Assembly: GCA_964508975.1 (NCBI GenBank) | Contig: CAZDVQ010000004.1 | Coordinates: 62,001-126,000, forward strand | Reading direction: 5' to 3' | DNA: 64,000 nucleotides | Source: CAZDVQ01 sp964508975 | GTDB taxonomy: Bacteria > Bacteroidota > Bacteroidia > Chitinophagales > Saprospiraceae | Part shown: positions 61,173 through 64,000 of the stretch, one piece after another | Position numbering within the stretch: position 1 is the stretch's first letter | Layout: each line of letters opens with the position of its first letter | Translations under genes and position numbers: made by a program | Notes under the pieces: generated by a model | Database searches by the model: none | What the model was told of the DNA's origin: nothing | The model's input: the letters and a program-made list of their open reading frames with translations, nothing else

Positions 61173-61200
61173 CAGGAAATCGAAAAGAACTTTCGAGCCG

Positions 61201-61232
61201 CAAAGGTAGGATTAGTTTTGGATTTATCCAAA
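61201..61232 (-). promoter_or_regulatory. metH promoter
   Basis: Minus-strand TTTG (61229-61232), 20-nt spacer, TACCTTTG (61201-61208), then the riboswitch begins about 30 nt downstream. Confidence 0.8.
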
Positions 61233-61242
61233 ACGAATAAAA

Positions 61243-61285
61243 GAGTAATTGATGAATTGATGAGGCATTTATTCATCAATTACTC
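61243..61285. repeat. AT-rich palindrome upstream of the metH promoter
   Basis: Perfect 15-bp arms (GAGTAATTGATGAAT, 61243-61257 and 61271-61285) around a 13-nt loop. Confidence 0.8.
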
Positions 61286-61314
61286 ATTTTATCAATTCCT
61301 CAATTTTTCCTGAT

Positions 61315-61416
61315 TTGGGCGCCCCGGCCTACGGCCGTCGCTACGTTGCGCGGCTCGCTGTTCGCTCGGCCCCTTCGGGTCTGGCCCTGCGGGCCACCGC
61401 TCCACATCGCTGGCGC
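61315..61416. repeat. GC-rich dispersed element, copy 16
   Basis: Complete forward copy: GGGCGCCCCGGCCTACGGCC, GGCTCGCTGTTCGCTCGGCC, GCCCTGCGGGCCACCGCTCC, boundary CCACATCGCTGGCGC. Confidence 0.88.
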
Positions 61417-61461
61417 AGATGGCACTTACAACTTACCGCTCACAACTTACCGCTCACATCT

Positions 61462-64000
61462 TTACCGTTTAAAGCGCCAAGCCAAGAAACCCAGCCCAGC
61501 AGCCAGGGTCAAGCCAATACCCCAATACCAAAGCGGATTTGTACCGCGCTGAATGGGTAAATCTTGGCCAATTAAAACCATACCAGCCCAATAGCTAGGC
61601 GAGGCTTGCGCTTCCCCCTCATGGGTTTTGATGTAATGCAGTTTGGCTTGTTGTAGGGCCACGTCTTTGTCCATGCCATCGGCTAAAAACTCGTGGAACT
61701 TGATACTGATTTCCATGGTGGCCGCCTCGTTAACGGGGTAAAGTGTGGTCACGATAGCGGGTATACCAAAGCGGGCAAACCCTCGGGCCAGACTCATCAC
61801 GCCCTCGCCGGGTTTATAGGCACCAACACCTGTTTCGCAGGCGCTTAAAATGAGCAGTTGCGTGTTCCAGTAGCCTTCAATGGCTTTTAAATCGGATAGG
61901 TACAAGGCTGAGTCGGCAAAAAATAACTTAGGCTCACCAGCAGCGCTTGCGTGTGTGAACAATTGAATGATACCAGCTTTCGGGGCTTGTTCAACAAAGT
62001 TGGATACCCTGGCATCCGGGCCTTTAAACCAATCACCCGACCAGAACGACATCACGGATGTACCTGTGTTCGACGATAGTTTTAAGTCGGGCAGTTTATG
62101 TTTTTTAAAGTCCTCTGGGCTCATCATCAATATCTTGGCATTAGAGGCCTGGGCTACACTTTGTAAACTGCGTAACCACGCAGAAGCGGAGTACACGTAG
62201 GCTACACTCATAGCCTCAACCAAATAGCGGGGGGCATTGGGTTCAGCATTGGTGATTAAACTTTCAAAAGGCACCCGTAAATCATCACTACAAACGATGA
62301 GTTTTTGGTAGTTGTCGGTTTTGATATTTTTAAACAACAGGCTGTAAACCAATCGGTTGATAGCGTTGAATTGACTCAGCCCGGTTTTATTCCAAAACGA
62401 TGCTGGGTTTGATATACGCTGGTAAAATTCAGCAAAAAGGCTATCGCGGTCCGGCCAGTTTATTTTTTCAAAATGAGCACCTTGGTCATCAACATGCAAA
62501 CGGTATACGGCGGAGTCGGCATAGGCAAAGTTGACAAATAGGCTTTTGGCTTTTTGTTGGGCCAGTTGAGCTTTGATTTGTTGGATATTGGCAAAACTGG
62601 TATCGCGCACAATCACCCGGTAGGCTGGAAATTGTTTTTCCCAACGTTGGATAAGTGCATCGTAGTTCTTTTTGAGATCGGCTAGTTCTGTGGTTTCCGT
62701 TTCGCTTAGGCTGCCATTATTGCGTTTGTTTTCTAGCGCCGTGATACGTAAACGCAGCGGGATTTCCTGTTCCAACTCTGCTTTGGGGAGTAGGTTTGTG
62801 CCTTGTGCTTTTTTGATATCGTCGAGTAATAGGACAGATTTACTGTGTTCCATTAAGCGGCACGCCAAGTCGAGGTCTTTGGCGAGCCAAGCTAAATCGA
62901 ATGCTTCGTCGTAAAAGCGTTTGGTTTTTTCGCGCCAGAAAAACTTCGACTCGTCCGCGAAGATGTCGCGGCGCATGTGTTCCAGCACTTGGTCGCCGAG
63001 CAAGTAATACTTTTGGGACCGTTGCAGGAATGAAGGATCATTACTGCTGGTGTAAAGCCGTTTCAAACACAGGGCATAATCATTGATGTGTGCGAAGAGA
63101 AAGCCCTTGCCTGTAATGCTACCAAGTTGTTGTTCTTTTGCCAGTTGTTCTAATTTACTATCGCTTGGCAATGGGAACGCGTTCAGGGCTTTTTCATACC
63201 AAACAGCGGCAGTAGGGTAATTTTTTTGGAGGAATTGATTGTCGCCGAGGTTAGCATAAATATTAGCCAAGAGCATATCGGGGTCTTCGGTGCCGTAATT
63301 TTCATCGTAGACATCCAGGCAATACAGTAGTATTTTTGAGGCTTGCTCAAACTTTTTCGTTTGGTGGAGCAAGAAACCAATGTTCATGTTTGACTGAATA
63401 TCGAGGTCAACATCTTCCAGTTGGGCGATTTTGGCTGATTTGCCATACCAGTTTAAGGCATCTGGATATTGTTTGAGGTTTTCATATACATTCCCGATAT
63501 TCAGGTAGCATTTCGCGAGGTTGATGGATTCTTCCTCGTGTTGTTTGAAGATGTGGGCCGAGGCGAGTAGGGTAGTGATGGCTTCTTCGTTGCGGTTAAG
63601 CCATTGTAGGTTATTGCCCCGGGTCATGAGGTACTTGGCCGAGTCGAGATCGGTTTGGGCACTTTTGAGGGCCAGGGTGATGTAGTCGTTAGCCTTGATG
63701 TAATCGCCACTTTCTTTGTAAGCCTTGGCGAGATCGAACCAAGAGTCGCTGAGTTTTTTATCGTTGTTGGCCTTGCGGAGATTGGCTGCGGTATCGAGGT
63801 AATTGATGGCTTGCGTGTACAGGCCTTCTTGACGATAATATACACCGAGGTTAGAGTAGCTTTGGGCAATATCAGGGCTTGACTTTGGGAGTACCTTTTT
63901 ACGGATTTGTAGGGCTTTCTGGGTATATGCGATGGCTTTACCTGCATTTTTCTTGTGCCAAGCCACGCCGAGTTGGTGCCAAATCAGGGCTTGTTTTTCG
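61462..64000 (-). CDS. TPR and CHAT domain protein, 5' part outside window
   Basis: At least 846 residues; the frame is open to the right edge, so the true start lies outside. The N-terminal half is a series of tetratricopeptide repeats (such as IAQSYSNLGVYYRQEGLYTQAINYLDTA and ALNWYGKSAKIAQ). The C-terminal half is a CHAT (caspase-like) domain with His in IQLFTHASA and Cys in LILSACETGVGAYKPGEGVMSLARGF, so the protease dyad is intact. A membrane helix (PLWYWGIGLTLAAGLGFLAWRF) and basic residues end the protein. TPR-CHAT proteins may be protease effectors controlled by their TPR part; some act in defence, but no such partner (for example a gRAMP or gasdermin) is in the window. Short C-terminal tail anchoring is notable. 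Confidence 0.9.
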   Translation of the reverse strand, partial: EKQALIWHQLGVAWHKKNAGKAIAYTQKALQIRKKVLPKSSPDIAQSYSNLGVYYRQEGLYTQAINYLDTAANLRKANNDKKLSDSWFDLAKAYKESGDYIKANDYITLALKSAQTDLDSAKYLMTRGNNLQWLNRNEEAITTLLASAHIFKQHEEESINLAKCYLNIGNVYENLKQYPDALNWYGKSAKIAQLEDVDLDIQSNMNIGFLLHQTKKFEQASKILLYCLDVYDENYGTEDPDMLLANIYANLGDNQFLQKNYPTAAVWYEKALNAFPLPSDSKLEQLAKEQQLGSITGKGFLFAHINDYALCLKRLYTSSNDPSFLQRSQKYYLLGDQVLEHMRRDIFADESKFFWREKTKRFYDEAFDLAWLAKDLDLACRLMEHSKSVLLLDDIKKAQGTNLLPKAELEQEIPLRLRITALENKRNNGSLSETETTELADLKKNYDALIQRWEKQFPAYRVIVRDTSFANIQQIKAQLAQQKAKSLFVNFAYADSAVYRLHVDDQGAHFEKINWPDRDSLFAEFYQRISNPASFWNKTGLSQFNAINRLVYSLLFKNIKTDNYQKLIVCSDDLRVPFESLITNAEPNAPRYLVEAMSVAYVYSASAWLRSLQSVAQASNAKILMMSPEDFKKHKLPDLKLSSNTGTSVMSFWSGDWFKGPDARVSNFVEQAPKAGIIQLFTHASAAGEPKLFFADSALYLSDLKAIEGYWNTQLLILSACETGVGAYKPGEGVMSLARGFARFGIPAIVTTLYPVNEAATMEISIKFHEFLADGMDKDVALQQAKLHYIKTHEGEAQASPSYWAGMVLIGQDLPIQRGTNPLWYWGIGLTLAAGLGFLAWRFKR

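Noticed and set aside
61462..64000. Complete CHAT gene starting at GTG 63966
   Set aside because: The reading frame continues as TPR-like sequence to the window edge, so the start is outside.

Overview
The window reads as chromosomal DNA of a Bacteroidota bacterium. Four secreted proteins end in type IX secretion (T9SS) sorting domains: two of the gliding-motility type B and two of type A. Many genes are preceded by the Bacteroidota -7 promoter motif TAnnTTTG, several with TTTG about 20 bp upstream. SprB-type repeats, DUF5606, DUF2853 and a GbsR-type regulator point the same way. I cannot place it below phylum; an environmental Chitinophagales/Saprospirales-like lineage would fit. No rRNA, tRNA, CRISPR array, phage or complete insertion sequence was seen.

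Layout. 0-6.5 kb: a partial AAA+ ATPase, a repeat-rich gap, a small hypothetical gene, lepA translationally coupled to a PAS/AraC regulator, and a tandem FolB protein with a cysteine-rich tail. 6.9-17 kb: glutaryl-CoA dehydrogenase, an OmpA-family protein, a 2153-residue surface protein and a YceI lipoprotein. 17-25 kb: two von Willebrand A proteins, an alpha/beta hydrolase overlapping a secreted caspase-like protein, a DivIC/FtsB protein, sucD and a DUF2853 gene. 25.9-34.4 kb: a 2846-residue surface protein. 35-40.5 kb: a di-haem peroxidase, a LamG T9SS cargo, a small membrane protein, a GNAT acetyltransferase overlapping a methyltransferase, and a YD-repeat-like secreted protein. 40.9-48.6 kb: rpsA, two rhodanese lipoproteins, an HtrA protease, a DUF5606 protein, an AAA-DUF4143 protein, a GbsR regulator and a truncated DUF6157 gene. 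48.9-53.8 kb: an FG-GAP/ASPIC cargo, a c-type cytochrome-like lipoprotein and a polysaccharide flippase. 54-56.7 kb: a lone DUF433 gene and three AT-rich accessory genes among palindromic repeats. 57.3-64 kb: metH under a SAM-I riboswitch, then a partial TPR-CHAT protein.

Housekeeping functions (lepA, sucD, rpsA, metH, divIC-like) are interleaved with cell-envelope and secreted functions. The most striking non-coding feature is a GC-rich modular repeat present at about 16 intergenic loci, often next to AT-rich ATGAACGATGAA-type foldback arrays. Other repeat classes are two foldback elements that share a central motif and touch the 3' ends of genes, a nested foldback of about 400 bp, five copies of a short GCATGC-centred palindrome, and a perfect 29-bp-arm palindrome overlapping the promoter of the AAA-DUF4143 gene.
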